50,248 nucleotides of DNA from Hypholoma sublateritium FD-334 SS-4 (GCA_000827495.1 KN817534.1:512488-562735), one strand, 5' to 3'; counted from the stretch's first letter, positions 1 to 10,993 are shown. The notes: a model not told the origin generated them from the letters alone. Program-made: numbers and translations.

Positions 1-937
1 TATGTCGGCTTTGTTCGCGAGTACTGTGCGTTCGTGTAGAGCGGCGCGTCGCCTGTTCGATGCACTCTCGCGTGTCACTATGTGGGTGTGTTTATTGAGC
101 TAGCTCAGTTCAACGTGCACTCTAGTATGGTAGATTTACAGGCGAATCTGCAGCTGAACAATCTGTCGTGATTGTGCTCAAATTATTTGCGCTCACCAGC
201 TGCTCTATTGGTTTTCACGAACACCATCTGTCTTGTGGCTCGCGCAANGTGTGTCTCATGATGAATCTTGTATTCCCGGCCCTAGCTATATTTTGTCCGA
301 AAATTCCATCTCACACCTTACTAGGACGTTTTGACCTTATCACGGTCCGCATCGTAGCTAGCTCTATAAATCCATGGATTTGCGCTTAATCCAATGAGCT
401 TCGTCACTGCTCTCTATACGCTCGAATCTAAGCCTTTACACCGTTATTCCGACATGTCTCACGACGAACGTCCCATTCGGTTTACTCTTTATTCTGGGAT
501 GCCAGTGCTCCAACGTGCCAAGCGCGCAACAGGCGCGCTATCAGCGATCGGCCATCGGATCTTCCTGGACCCTTGCAATTCATAATTCAGGTGGATAAAC
601 ACGCAACAAGATTCAATAACTGCCAGCTAGCTCCTTTTTCTGACCTGTTTCACAGTCTTCGTTGTGTCTACCATCGGATATGATCTCTGTTTGGGACTGT
701 ACTTCGGGACTTGTTCGGGACGGCGTGTTTTGTACNTGTTTTTTCTTTGTTCTTTCATCCCATGTGTTAACCTCCCAATCCCGTGGATGATTATTACCAC
801 ATTAAGTAGTATTATGCCTGGACGGCCGATTAAGAAACTTAGCGGCCGTCGATTATAGATCTCGTACATACCATACCGCTATTATAATAACTGATCACTT
901 TTTTGTACCCGCTCTTCCCCTAACCACCACCACCACC
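1..937. other. No recognisable gene
   Basis: Only short overlapping open frames are present on both strands, none resembling a protein family I know. Ambiguous bases occur at 248 and 736. The CACCACCACC-rich run just before 938 looks like the 5' leader of the following mevalonate-decarboxylase start codon, so the last 100 or so bases may be an old promoter and leader. Confidence 0.5.
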
Positions 938-1433
938 ATGTCGTCCGCGCAGATCTACGAGGCAACTGCATCCGCACCTGTTAACATTGCCGTCATCAAG
1001 TAAATAAACTCTTCGATCTCCACATCGATTCCGGACTGACATTGTCATCAGATACTGGGGAAAACGCGACACGAAGTTCATCCTACCCACCAATTCCTCC
1101 CTCTCCGTAACACTCGACCAGGACCACCTGCGATCGACGACTACATCGCGCGCAGACCCTTCCTTCGAGGCTGATCGGCTATGGCTAAACGGCAAAGAGG
1201 ACCAGATCACGGTGGGGAGCAGGCTGGAGACGTGCATCAAGGAGATGAAGTGCCTGCGGAAGGAGACCGTCGAAGATATGGATGCGAGCGCACCTAAAGT
1301 ATGTATCACTGGGAAATGAGCTGCAGGATGCTGAGCAAATGATGTGGCAGCTCAACGTACAAGGTCCACATTGCATCTTACAACAACTTCCCCACCGCCG
1401 CAGGGCTCGCGTCGTCAGCCTCGGGCTTCGCCG
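938..1433 (+). pseudogene. MVD1: Mevalonate diphosphate decarboxylase, 5' fragment
   Basis: The enzyme decarboxylates mevalonate diphosphate to isopentenyl diphosphate in sterol and isoprenoid synthesis. Three exons read in frame: 938-999, 1052-1298 and 1364 onward, with GT..AG introns 1000-1051 and 1299-1363. They carry family signatures in the right order: ASAPVNIAVIK, YWGKRD, NSSLSVTL, then NNFPTAAGLASSASGFA, part of the GHMP-kinase ATP-binding region. About 126 residues remain of roughly 400 in the family. Homology stops abruptly after GFAA near 1433, where chitin-synthase sequence begins in the same frame. The start ATG and introns look normal, so the 5' end is a genuine copy and not a processed cDNA. 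No active decarboxylase can be made because the catalytic C-terminal half is absent. Confidence 0.85.
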
Positions 1434-2110
1434 CCCCTAGGCCACATCACGAGCACAGCAGCCCGCGCGTCGCGGGGGAGTTCAAGGCGGCGTTAGATAC
1501 CCTGTTCGAGACGATCGACGAAACGCAGCCGCGGTATGTTTTCTGCATCAACCCGAACGACTCGCAGCTGCCCAACTAACTGGAGGGCCGGAGCGTCAAG
1601 GGTCAGGTGAAGGTGGCGGGGCTGGTGGAGGTCGCGAAGCGCAGTGTGAATGTATTTGAGGTGACAATAATGACCCCCGAAGAGATTTGTGAGCGGTACA
1701 GCGATGGGCTGGCTGCTGGCGGTGTCACGGAAGGCGACGACAGAGAGGTGATTGCGCAGGCGAGAACTGCGTTTGGATTGGGCGAGAGAGATCTGGTACT
1801 TGGTCTACACAAGGTATGAGTATTCATTTTTGCTTACAGCCCCTTTTTCAGTAATTGGTGTCAGGTGTTCTCGTCACAAGCGGCATTTCACAAATTCGAA
1901 GACCAACTTCGTGCGAGAGACACAGAGGAACAGAAAAGGAACCGCATGCGCGATGCTGAGGCGGAGGCTGGGCTCGGCCCACGGGGTACCCAGGACTCAT
2001 ATGCCAATACAGCGATGCCTATGGCCTTCGGCGCGCGGGACCACATGCCCAGCATCCAGGTGCATGCGCATAGCAAGTCGAAGGACGACGAGTACGACCG
2101 GCCTGGTTGA
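1434..2110 (+). pseudogene. Chitin synthase myosin-motor-like domain fragment fused to MVD1
   Basis: From about residue 127 of the chimeric frame the sequence matches the end of the N-terminal myosin-like domain of class V/VII fungal chitin synthases: SPRVAGEFKAALDTLFETI, YVFCINPNDSQLPN, then LEGRSVKGQV, a VNVFE segment, and after an intron (1814-1864) SQAAFHKFEDQLR with a charged linker. A TAA at 1577-1579 replaces the glutamine normally found between PN and LEGRS. Reading continues open in the same frame up to TGA at 2108-2110. The transmembrane and glycosyltransferase parts that make chitin are absent. If transcribed from the MVD1 start, translation would give a 213-residue product ending at 1577. 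Identification rests on my knowledge of the family. Confidence 0.8.
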
Positions 2111-3109
2111 CCATCGTTCTACAGCACCTACGCCTCAACCTTCGGATAGTACTGAACGCAATAACTTTGCAAATATCTCTCTCACCCCAACTAAAGAGAC
2201 ACCAAGTTAATTCTAGAGACACACACTAAATCGGAGGGAATCCTCAATTCAGGATACGAACCACCACTATTGAGAGTGTTTGATCATTATGATGCATCAC
2301 TCTGAACACGCGATCTAAAATCAACAATTCCGTGTAAGCTGCGGGCTGTCGCCAGCGAGCTCCTGCTCTTGCTTCACTCGCTCTCGACGCCGATCAGCCC
2401 CTGCGTCCCACTTCGAATTCCTGCGCCACCGGTCACACGGGCCCTACTACGCATGCACAACATCGCCGCCATTCGCGCTGGCCCTCGTTGGTCCCTTCTG
2501 CCGCACGAATTTGCTCGCGCGCAGGCGATAATACACTGTAACGTCGTACGGCACCCGACGCATCGGTATGCAGCCATGCCGAAATAGTTCAATCACCACG
2601 CCCACCCGGCGCGTCATACATACTCGACGCTAGCCGCCGCGCACTAGTGCGGGCGAGTGACTACACATACCACACTGCACACCACGAACGCGCGGACGGA
2701 CGGACATAGGTAACAAACGCACGCACGGACATACAAACGCAATGTACCGAGGAAAACACGCTGCACAGGCAGCGAGCCATACCTTGCTGAGAAGAGGAGC
2801 ACAGGTGGGTCCCCTTCCCTTCCCTCGTGTCCTTTATGTGTCGAGCGAAGCTGAACATGTGTCCCTCTGTAGCTCTGCATACCAATACATTAAACGCACA
2901 CGAACCCATGCCCCGCCGTCCGCGAAGGAGCGGCACGTCCATGCACCCCGCCCCCACATCCACGTTCAAGTCCGCACGAGTTTGGAGCGAAGCGGAGGAG
3001 GGAGAGGAAGAGGGACGCGGCACATGATGAGTAGGACCGGGCGGTCACTGCGCGCTCGCGGCGTGCCGTCGTATCGGGATACCGAGCGCCAGCCGACGGC
3101 GCGTCGCAG
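2111..3109. other. GC-rich region without a clear gene
   Basis: Several overlapping open frames exist on both strands because the sequence is GC-rich and arginine or serine biased, but none shows family motifs or a consistent splice pattern. The stretch 2640-2760 is rich in short ACGCACGGAC-like repeats. It may contain upstream exons of the low-complexity ORF that begins near 3110, but I cannot define them. Confidence 0.4.
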
Positions 3110-3922
3110 ATGCATTCGATTTCGCAGGTGCATTCAATATCGCAGGTGCATTCAATGCCGCACCCGTACCGGCCGCCGCCGACCCCGACCCCGCCTGTGC
3201 CGCGCGTCGCGCGGAATGTTGGAAGGGGGGCGGGTGTAAGGAAGCCGGTGTTTGTGGTCCCGATGGATGCTTCGACGACGTCGACACACGAAGGGACTTC
3301 AATGCACGTACCGCATCGGCCGTACGCGTACCGCGTGTCGGCGAGTCCGTCGACACCACCGCCGCGCGGCGGTGTGCACAGTCCTCCTGCGCGGGATGTG
3401 CACACCCCGCCTCATCCATGCGCACCTTCTTCCCAGCATGATCATCATACTTCGACTCAGCACGATCATGGCCTTTTGACACTGCCCGACCATAATTCTT
3501 TGGCCCAGCCAGATCATGACTATTCAACTTTGCAAGATTAAGTTTATTCGGCCCCGCCCGATCACAATTACTCGACGCCTCTGCCTCCAAGCCCCAGCGC
3601 GTCGTCGGTGTTCAGCCCGTCCTCGTCCTCCACGTTCAGCGTACCTGGCATGGTGCGCACGATGCATTCGCGCGTGCAGCTGGTGGGGGCTGGGTCGCCG
3701 TCTTTCTCATCTGCGATGCGCTCCAGCTCTTCCTCGCACCCGACCGTCCGACATCCTCCTCTTCTCACACGCACACTACCTCGAACTCGACTGCATTCAC
3801 CCCCGCATTCGAGTTCTGAGCGAGAAATATATGCAAACCCTCACTCGCGATTTAGTAATTGCAGGGTTCATGGTATTGCCTCAACACATTCGAATATTGC
3901 TCAGAGAACAATGTATCCGTAA
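3110..3922 (+). pseudogene. Low-complexity Ser/Pro/His-rich ORF with one in-frame stop
   Basis: A single forward frame runs from 3110 to 3922 and is interrupted only by TAA at 3539-3541. It begins with a short internal repeat (HSISQVHSISQVHS), passes through Pro-rich segments, then several PDHN/PDHD-type repeats (DHHTSTQHDH, LPDHNS, QPDHDYS, PPDHNYS) and a serine block (FSPSSSSTFS). The DHxYS repeats lie on both sides of the stop, which argues that one reading frame once spanned it. The composition resembles disordered regions of fungal regulators, but there is no folded domain, so function is unknown. The reverse strand also has a 181-residue ORF, which I regard as a GC-rich shadow. A non-coding origin cannot be excluded. 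Confidence 0.35.
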
Positions 3923-4336
3923 TATAGCAATATAATTCTTATCTTTTCATATAGTCATAAACTTTCGCCAGTCTACTTACATCTTAAATTTCCACTCATA
4001 TCCATTTTTTGCGCAGAATAATGCAGCTATAGCACTATGGTACTTGACCATTCTCACACATTATAGAGTGCAATGTTCAACACATTCCTGTAGACCCAAA
4101 CTGTCATGCTCAAATTATTTGACTGTAGTTGTCCACATAACTGCTTTATAGATCGCTGCAAAAACACTGCCATCGAAAACGATCTCATCTCATATTGGTG
4201 TTACATCTGCAATGTGTGCTATGAAATATAAATAAATATGAAGATGTAGCAAATGCATAGTGGAAACTACGAGAATAATTGGTCGTAATAGCTTATACAT
4301 GGTAGGGCATGCAAAAGAGTAATTCGGTGAACATAA
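3923..4336. other. AT-rich intergenic
   Basis: The composition shifts sharply to AT-rich, with stop codons in all frames. It follows the low-complexity ORF and precedes the 3' end of the reverse-strand gene ending at 4337, so it may hold that gene's polyadenylation signals. Nothing else is recognisable. Confidence 0.5.
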
Positions 4337-5372
4337 TCACTTCTTTGGCAGGAATCGAAATGGCCGTATACGATGCTCTAAAAGAGCAGAAGGATCTTTC
4401 ATGAACTGTAAAGCATACTCAATGCCTGCATTGTGTCTACCGCTTTCGACAATCCACTGATACGAAGTGCCATTTACCTCCATGAAGGACCTGCCGTAGT
4501 CACTTCGCAATGATCTAGCAAACTCCAAAAGCACAAAGTTCAGGTTTAAGCCATGGTCTTGCGAAGCCTGTTGGATAAGCTTGATTTTCTGGATGGCCCC
4601 TTCCAAAATAATGTTATCCTGGTCGTTGAAAGTAAGCAGATATGACATGAACTCGGCGCATTTTCCAAGCTCCGCAAGCACAGCGGCTCGCCTCATTATG
4701 ACTGCATTTTTCAAGTCAGATAAAATGCAGAAATGTTCTTCAAGAGCTTCAGGGGAGAGAGCGCTGATAGGTCCGGCATCAGACTGAATGCATTATTTTG
4801 TCAGCGATGCTAGATCTCCAATAAAGAGGCCTGAGATTTACCACAGCATCGTAGCGTTTTACGGCTTCATCTGCAATTTGTATGACGTCGGTGGTTAGGG
4901 GAGATGTCTCCGTTACGAGAGCATGCGGAATAGGAACTGAGAAGCGAAAAGAGGGTTCAAGGTCCGGGGCTTCATCGATATCCACCATATTTGGCAAGGC
5001 GCTGCTGGCTTCCGGGAGTGGAGCGGCAGCTAAACCTGACGCGCATGCGTTACAGGGTCCCTGGGATGGAGAAGGCGCCGTCTCGAAGCTGGAGTCGTGG
5101 AGGGGGGCTGTAGCGTAGGTTTGAGGGGATGAGCAGTCCGATACTGCTGTAACATAAGTCTGAGAAGATGAGCAGTCCGGTGCTGTAACGTAGTTTTGAA
5201 GAGATGAGCAGTCCGATACTGATTCGAACTTATCGGGGAGGGTGGCTGGCATGCTAGCATCATCGTCTTTGTCGGGAGGGAGAAGTCGATCCCACGGCGG
5301 CGGTTTAGTCCAATCCTGCGACTCTTGTGCTTTGTCGAGTTTTTCTACGCTGGGTCTGAGTAGGCGTTCCAT
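4337..5372 (-). CDS. Protein of unknown function, two exons, 325 aa
   Basis: Two exons join cleanly: 5372-4842 and 4783-4337, separated by a 58-bp phase-0 intron (donor GTAAAT, acceptor CATTCAG). The predicted protein has 325 residues. Its N-terminal half is low-complexity and contains three or four imperfect repeats of the form DCSSxQxYVTA (residues about 53-90). After the intron the C-terminal 150 residues look folded and largely helical (LEEHFCILSDLKNAVIMRRA, LLEFARSLRSDYGR). There is no signal peptide or membrane segment. I do not recognise the family. The ATG at 5372 starts a frame that remains open to the stop, and no disabling lesion is visible. This is one of the few intact genes in the left 15 kb. 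Confidence 0.75.
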
Positions 5373-6660
5373 CGCAGTGCTGGAAGGCTCGGGCGGGAAG
5401 GGCAGCTTGTGAAGCTACCCTACTTCAAGTTAAAAGGTTTCATGATTACATACCTACTTAGGTGCGCCCACGAGCTGATTGTGAAGCCGTTCGGCCGGCT
5501 AATAGTAACACCGGGCCGCACCGTCCTGCGGTCACCTCACTTGCTATATTGAAGATATCCAACTGTAATCGACTTATTGACACCGTATTATTGGCAGAGA
5601 AAGCATCGACGCGGCTTATAATAGTATTAAGTAGTAGTTTTGTCTGAGTCTTGTAGTAAGTAGAATTTCCGACAAAGCTCGGATATAGCAGCTGTTTTTT
5701 TTTCTGAACTTGAAGTGCTTAGGCTGGCGCAACGTACACGCACCGACGTACGCCCAGGATGCGCGCCAGAAAAACAATATAATAAATGATATATGTTCGA
5801 AATGGCACACAAAAACGCTTTCGGCCGCTTCTGCCGCTTTCGAAAGGGACAAAAGCGGTGAAAGCGACAAAGTGTTTGACGCTTCTGATAGTGAAGTCCA
5901 CTGACTATGAAAGTGCTTTCAAAGAGATAATCCACTTTCAAAGTTGGTGAAAGTGGCCAAAACCACATTTCAAAGCGCTGAAAAAGAGTGCTTAATTTTG
6001 TTAACAGTAGGACAAATCAATTTTATTGCCCGACATTATGTGCTGCATTGTCTACATATGATAACATCCACTATGCGTACATATACTACATGCCCGCAGT
6101 GTCGTCACGTCAGGCTATACAAACTGTGGCTACAAGCATGCCACTACGGTACGACCCGGGGGCCATTACATCAACTGCATTGCTCTGTGTAGCAGTGAGC
6201 AATATCTGAAAGAAAATGAGGGATGCCACATACCGAGTCACCCGAATATCATGTTCGAACGAACGCTGCTGCGTAAATTTGAACGCTAAGTATCCGGTAA
6301 ACTGGTAAGAAAGATGATGAAAAATGAAGAGGGGCTCACTGCAAACCTAATCATTGAAGGTGGTCTTCCAGAGTACCGCGGTGAGTCAACGTTCAGTTCC
6401 CACTGAATAACTAGCAGGGAAAAGATATTAGTACTAATAATGAAGGGCAAGCGCACTTATCGCCTTAGTAGCACAGCAGTTCGGAGGCGAAAGAGTGAAA
6501 GACCTGCGTAGATGTTGTATTAGTAATACTATTAGCGAGATGCAGTAGCGACATCGACACTGGTGGAGGTCACCGCAGAGCACGAGCTACGGCATAAACG
6601 CGCTGAGAGCTCCTGGCGTTCGTGCTGTACGTATCGGGCAGCACGATAGATATTAGGATG
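5373..6660. other. Intergenic, no supported gene apart from hairpin element
   Basis: Only short overlapping ORFs occur. The reverse-strand 113-residue ORF (5627-5968) is explained by the CTTTC/GAAAG repeats described separately. From 6000 to 6660 no family or splice pattern is visible. The first 90 bases before 5372 form the presumed promoter of the reverse-strand gene. Confidence 0.45.
5808..5985. repeat. Cluster of CTTTC/GAAAG inverted repeats (hairpins)
   Basis: CTTTC and its complement GAAAG recur many times within about 170 bp. The clearest structure is CCACTTTCA at 5932-5940, a 7-base loop, and TGAAAGTGG at 5948-5956, a perfect 9-bp stem. A second pair, CGCTTTC near 5845 and GAAAGCG near 5868, flanks a short spacer. 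The pattern looks like a non-autonomous repeat or a multi-hairpin element. No target duplication was found. Confidence 0.5.
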
Positions 6661-7289
6661 AGCAGCTCGGACTCAGAGACCTATACGCCCGCGGGGTGGC
6701 GCATGTTCAATGGCGTGGTGACCTAGTCTTCCAGGAGCATGAGTATGACATTGGTGCGCTGCGCACACGATGATGCCAGCGAAAAGGTAGGATGTGACGC
6801 AGTACTGCATGAGCTGCATCCACTGCGGCAGCGCAAGCTTGCTGTCTTCGATGTCTGTGCACTCCATGCGTTAGATTCATGGCCCAGGCCGCCTAGAGGT
6901 CTTGTCTTCAGCAATCTGCGGTTTCTCGCCCATACATCGCAGGCCCAATATCTAATCGCCCACGAGCCCATGTATCTCCTGTAGTTCGCGTCGACCTGCC
7001 GACTCTTTGTGTCTGAGCCCCTGATATAATGCCCCGCTTTCCCATAGTGAGGACAAGAACCCAAATTTAATTTACTTCCAACACCTACCTTCTTGGTCCT
7101 CATTAAATTTTNNCTTNAAATCTNCGGGCTGAGATTNATTACGGGNGTGAATCGAAATNGCCAAACGCAAATGGTNTGTGGTTACTGTTGGAACGGATAT
7201 TGGGGTTTTCTCGACTTGGTGAGCCTAAATCATGACTTGTTCGGTGCGCCTGCGTATCTCATAACCACCTATATTGATTCAGATTAGAC
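6661..7289. other. Unassigned sequence with a cluster of ambiguous bases
   Basis: Open frames exist on both strands between 6673 and 7103, but none matches a family I know. Eight undetermined bases lie between 7112 and 7176 (7112, 7113, 7117, 7124, 7137, 7146, 7159, 7176), far denser than elsewhere. This suggests a gap-edge or collapsed-repeat consensus. Any coding interpretation across this point is unsafe. Confidence 0.4.
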
Positions 7290-8050
7290 GCTGGGCCTCT
7301 TGTACCGAAGAAGCTCAAATGATTTCGCTCGAGAACAAGCACGAGGCAGAACTTGACTTGAGCGAGGAGAGGCTAGAGCGCACTGAGAGCGGGGACAGGC
7401 ACTTGGTGAGAGTTCAAGAGGAGAGAGGTGGGTGCGAATGCTGCTTTTTGAGCGGTCGACAACATGTGCGAGCCGCTGATGAGCGTACGATGTCGCGCTT
7501 CGATGGTATTACGCTGAGCTAGATGTCATTAGCGCGGAGAAAGTGTCTGCCCTTTGAAGAGCGCCGCGTTCGTCGTCTCTGCGACGACGCGTCGCGCCTC
7601 GCTTGCACACGCCGACATCGCTGAGCTACCCGGCTGAAGTCATAACAAGGGAAACAGGAGCCTGCGCGCCGCCTGCCGAGGAGCGCGCGCGTGTCGAGGC
7701 GGCAGAGACGCGAAAGCGCAGGCACGGAGACTAGCCGCGCACAGGTGGAGTGTCAGAGGAAGACAGGCGGCAAGGCAGAGACAATAAGTGCGAATACAAG
7801 GGCAGTGGGAGGGGCCTATTCTTGAGGAAGACGCGCGAGCGACAGAGGGTCACGGGAGCCACGGAAAGGCAATAGTTGAGGAGTGGCCGTGGAAGTGGCC
7901 GAGTCGTCGACGAGACGAGCCACGAGGCGCAGGTCATCGCGCCTCGATTGGTTCACGCCGAGCTGGTTGTCATGAACGCCGAGAGAGCTCCTGCCGCGGA
8001 GCAGCGCGGCGCTCGTTTACGTGGCACTTCCCGACTGATATTTCATAGAG
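7290..8050 (+). other. Possible decayed coiled-coil-coding sequence
   Basis: Conceptual translation in shifting frames is rich in Glu, Arg, Ala and Leu with heptad-like spacing (for example ENKHEAELDLSEERLER near 7340 and EERARVEAAETRKR-like text near 7690), but stops and frame changes break it every 50-80 codons. This is what a decayed coiled-coil gene would look like, yet GC-rich random sequence can look similar. No intact frame, start or splice pattern can be proposed. Confidence 0.2.
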
Positions 8051-8215
8051 GGCGATGTCGGGCTGCGCGTGGCGTGCGTGCTGGGGAACAGGCGCGTGGC
8101 GAGAGGGGGGGGGACGCGGCGCTTGACGCACCACGCTCCTCCTCCCACAAACACCTGAGATATTGGGCTAGAGCGACGCTCGCCACGCTCAAAAGCCTGA
8201 GCGGTTTGAGCACAG

Positions 8216-8286
8216 CCACGCTCACCACGCTCACCACGCTCACCGGCACGCTCACCACGCTCACTGGCACGCTCGCCACGCTCAGT
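8216..8286. repeat. Minisatellite of CCACGCTCA-type units
   Basis: About seven units of the nonamer CCACGCTCA and its variants GGCACGCTCA and GCCACGCTCA are arranged head to tail. On the reverse strand they would encode a GER repeat, which explains the spurious Gly-Glu-Arg-rich ORF there. It is a simple tandem repeat and has no CRISPR character, since the unique spacers are missing. Confidence 0.8.
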
Positions 8287-8350
8287 GATGCCCCTATTCA
8301 ACATGCGGCCTCCTACTTTTTCGCTTTCATCGCTGCTCTCTTCACGAACT

Positions 8351-8745
8351 TCATTCCCATCTTATGACCCCTAACTGAGAAATATCGTACAATTCGACAT
8401 CGAGAATTTCAGTAGGGTGGACTTCGTGGTCGTCCAGCATATCATATTCAGTATTTTGTAGATCTAAGACTGGCTCCATGTCGACTTCTATTGTAACTTT
8501 TTCATCGGTGAATGCTCCGGTGTTTAGGTGAATATCGCTTTCGTCTTTGAAGATTGCAGGACTGTCTTCCTCCATTTTTGCTTCATCTTAAAACCACTGG
8601 TCTGAGGACGAAGGGTGCATCTGAATGTCGTGGTCGGCGGAGTAGTCAAGAACTTGCATATCATAGGTATCAAGCATGGCCGACATGATTTTATACGCCC
8701 GAGGCGCAGCGAGTGTCACTAATGAGGGAGCGGTGAACTGTGTAC
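8351..8745 (-). pseudogene. Acidic protein fragment with one in-frame stop
   Basis: On the reverse strand a single frame continues from about 8745 to the stop at 8351 with only one interruption, TAA at 8588-8590. The acidic, hydrophilic text on either side is of the same kind (SADHDIQMHPSSSDQWF before, DEAKMEEDSPAIFKDESD after). No family is recognised. Upstream of about 8745 the same DNA is read on the other strand as the first recognisable part of GPI10, so this fragment appears cut off exactly where GPI10 begins. It could instead be a chance open frame. Confidence 0.3.
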
Positions 8746-8746
8746 T

Positions 8747-10745
8747 ACCAGAACCTTCTTCCAGCCCGATGAATATTTTCAATCTCTGGAACCGGCGCAT
8801 AAACTGGTCTTTGGCTATGGTCACCTCACCTGGGAATGGATGATATCCCAGCCAATCCGAAGCATAATATACCCAGCACTTAATGTTCCGATATACTATT
8901 TCCTGAAAGTCACTGGGCTTTCAGAGCTCGGCCAGCTTGGGGACTTGCTGCTTGTCAGTGATGGCCAGACTAAAACGTATACGCAACATTTGCTGACGCT
9001 AGACGACAGCTCGTTTGCCCTCAGATCCTGCATGGAGGTTTGGCCGCATGTACGGACATACATCTAGGCAAAACTGCCCGCGCGATACTTGGAAGTGACT
9101 ATTCGTCCACCGCTGTAAGTTCATTACTCAACTCCTTCGATGCATCTCGGTTGATTACACAAATATAGATGTTTATTTCTCTCGCTTCATTCTTTCATGC
9201 TCTAGCGCTGTCGCGGTCGTTGTCCAACTCTTTGGAGACATCCCTCTGCACAATTGCATTTTCATGCTACCCTTGGGATGCCCACTCAAAATTAAGCATG
9301 CACATTATATATAATAGGTTTTTATCTTCTATATTCCTTGCAAATTTCCGCCATCAACCGTGTCACTGGTATAGATCCAAATTGCGGAAGATGATCCTCT
9401 TCAGTGCGTTGGCGTGCACGATACGCCCCACTAACGCGGCTATACGGGTACACCTCTACGCAAACCTATTGTGGGCAGTCCGAAACTACCGTCGGATATC
9501 TCTATTAATTATAGGAGATATATTTATTGCATGGTCAGTTTGATTTCATGCACATCCTATAATAGGCGCTGACGGAAGGCTCAGCTCTCTCCCCATCGCG
9601 TTCTTGTTCACCGTCGATTCGCTGTACTATCAAACCCTGGCACTTACTCCCTTCAATTTCTTGAAACGGAACATGTCCGATGTGTCACTTTTCTACGGCG
9701 CGTACGCCTGGCACTATTACATCACACAGGCAATTCTAATTCAATGTACGACCGCCCTCCCATTCACTCTGCATGGAATGTGGACAACCGCTACTTCGAA
9801 GATAGTGCACAACACTCCTCTAAGAACGATGTTGGCGACCGTGATATGGACTGTGGGTATCTATTCTCTTGCTGGACACAAAGAATAGCGCTTTTTGCAC
9901 CCTATATTACCGCTCCTTCACCTCTTTGCTACGCAATCTCTCGTCGATATGGGCTCTTCTCCTCGGCACCTCAAAAAGGATACAACCCCAACCGCGTCGA
10001 AACCGTTGTCGAAAGGCAGGATGCGAAACGTTCCACAGACTCCAACAACTATTCATCGACAATTTCAATTGCCCAACATACCCACAGGATATCTTGGGCT
10101 TGTCCTCGCCACTGTACCTTTGTCACTCTACGTTATCCTTTTCTATTACAGTGGACCTATCAGTGTTTCTGTCTATATCCAGTCCATCCGAAAGGACCAG
10201 CTCAACATCACGACCATTGGTGTTTTGATGCCCTGTCATTCGATACCAGGCCACGCAAATATCCACCGAGAAGAATTGGCACACGGAAGGATGTGGTCTT
10301 TGGGCTGCGAACCGCCCCTCAAGTGAGCCTTTTCAAATATAGAGCAGTCAATGGGGACTAACACTCCGTATTTTTTTTTACCCAGCGGGACAATCTGTCA
10401 ACTTACAAGGACCAAACGAACGTGTTCTTTGACTCGCCCAGTTCCTACCTCCACACGTATTTCCCTCCACATGTCAACCAAAGCTTCCCGCTATCTCCGT
10501 TTCCTACATCTCCACCTGGTGTTTCATCAACCCCCTCTGTATTGAGTACTTCTGGGCAGTTAATTCATCCATGGCGGCACGAATGGCCAACACATTTAGT
10601 ATTCTTTGCAAATTTACTACACGAAGAAGGTATTCTGGATACACTTGTGAGATAAGGCTACAAAGAAGTATGGAAAGCCGGCCGAGAATGGGAGGGAGAG
10701 GGTGTTAGGAAGGGAGGGGCCAGAGTATGGAGGTGGTCAGCGTGA
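8747..10745 (+). pseudogene. GPI10: GPI mannosyltransferase III (GPI10/PIG-B) pseudogene
   Basis: The family adds the third mannose to the GPI-anchor core in the ER lumen (GT22 multipass enzymes). Exons read TFFQPDEYFQSLEPAHK, FGYGHLTWEW, YPALNVPIYYFLKVTGL, then after introns 8955-9029 and one ending near 9168 SLASFFHALALSRSLSNSLE, ACTIRPTNAAI, DSLYYQTLALTPFNFLKRN and FYGAYAWHYYITQ. This order matches GPI10/PIG-B. Intron 9534-9584 restores frame. Two nonsense codons lie inside conserved sequence: TAG at 9886-9888 in the HKE-(W/F)-RF motif, and TAA at 10653-10655, after which the conserved tail GYKEVWKAGREWEG continues in frame to TGA at 10743. The N-terminal exon upstream of 8747 is not found. 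Splice sites are intact, so decay appears recent. Confidence 0.88.
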
Positions 10746-10993
10746 CCTAGCTTCGTACATAGTCCAATAGGTAAGGCTGAGTGTACGGTAAAAAGCAGGC
10801 TATTACACAAGGAAATAAATCGACAAAAGCTGTAAAGGAGTTTGTGAAAGCGCAGAACGATCTAATGCACATGCAAAGAAGAAAATCCCGCCAATCCCGA
10901 TGGTATCGAGTTCCTCCAGGCCGAACAATGGTATAAAAGCGGGCACTTCCTGTGGAATATCTAGACCAGGCCGCCTCTATTGCAACTTCGCGG

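Noticed and set aside
3045..3590. 181-codon reverse-strand ORF
   Set aside because: It is antisense to the repeat-bearing forward ORF, and its composition follows from the complement of the same repeats.
6723..7103. 126-codon reverse ORF with two cysteines resembling a zinc knuckle
   Set aside because: SCPHYGKAGH lacks the CX2CX4HX4C spacing, no retroelement domains are nearby, and the ORF borders the ambiguous-base cluster.
8588..8824. Reverse ORF as a complete 78-residue gene
   Set aside because: Its first third (8745-8824) is antisense to conserved GPI10 sequence; only the remainder is kept as a possible fragment.
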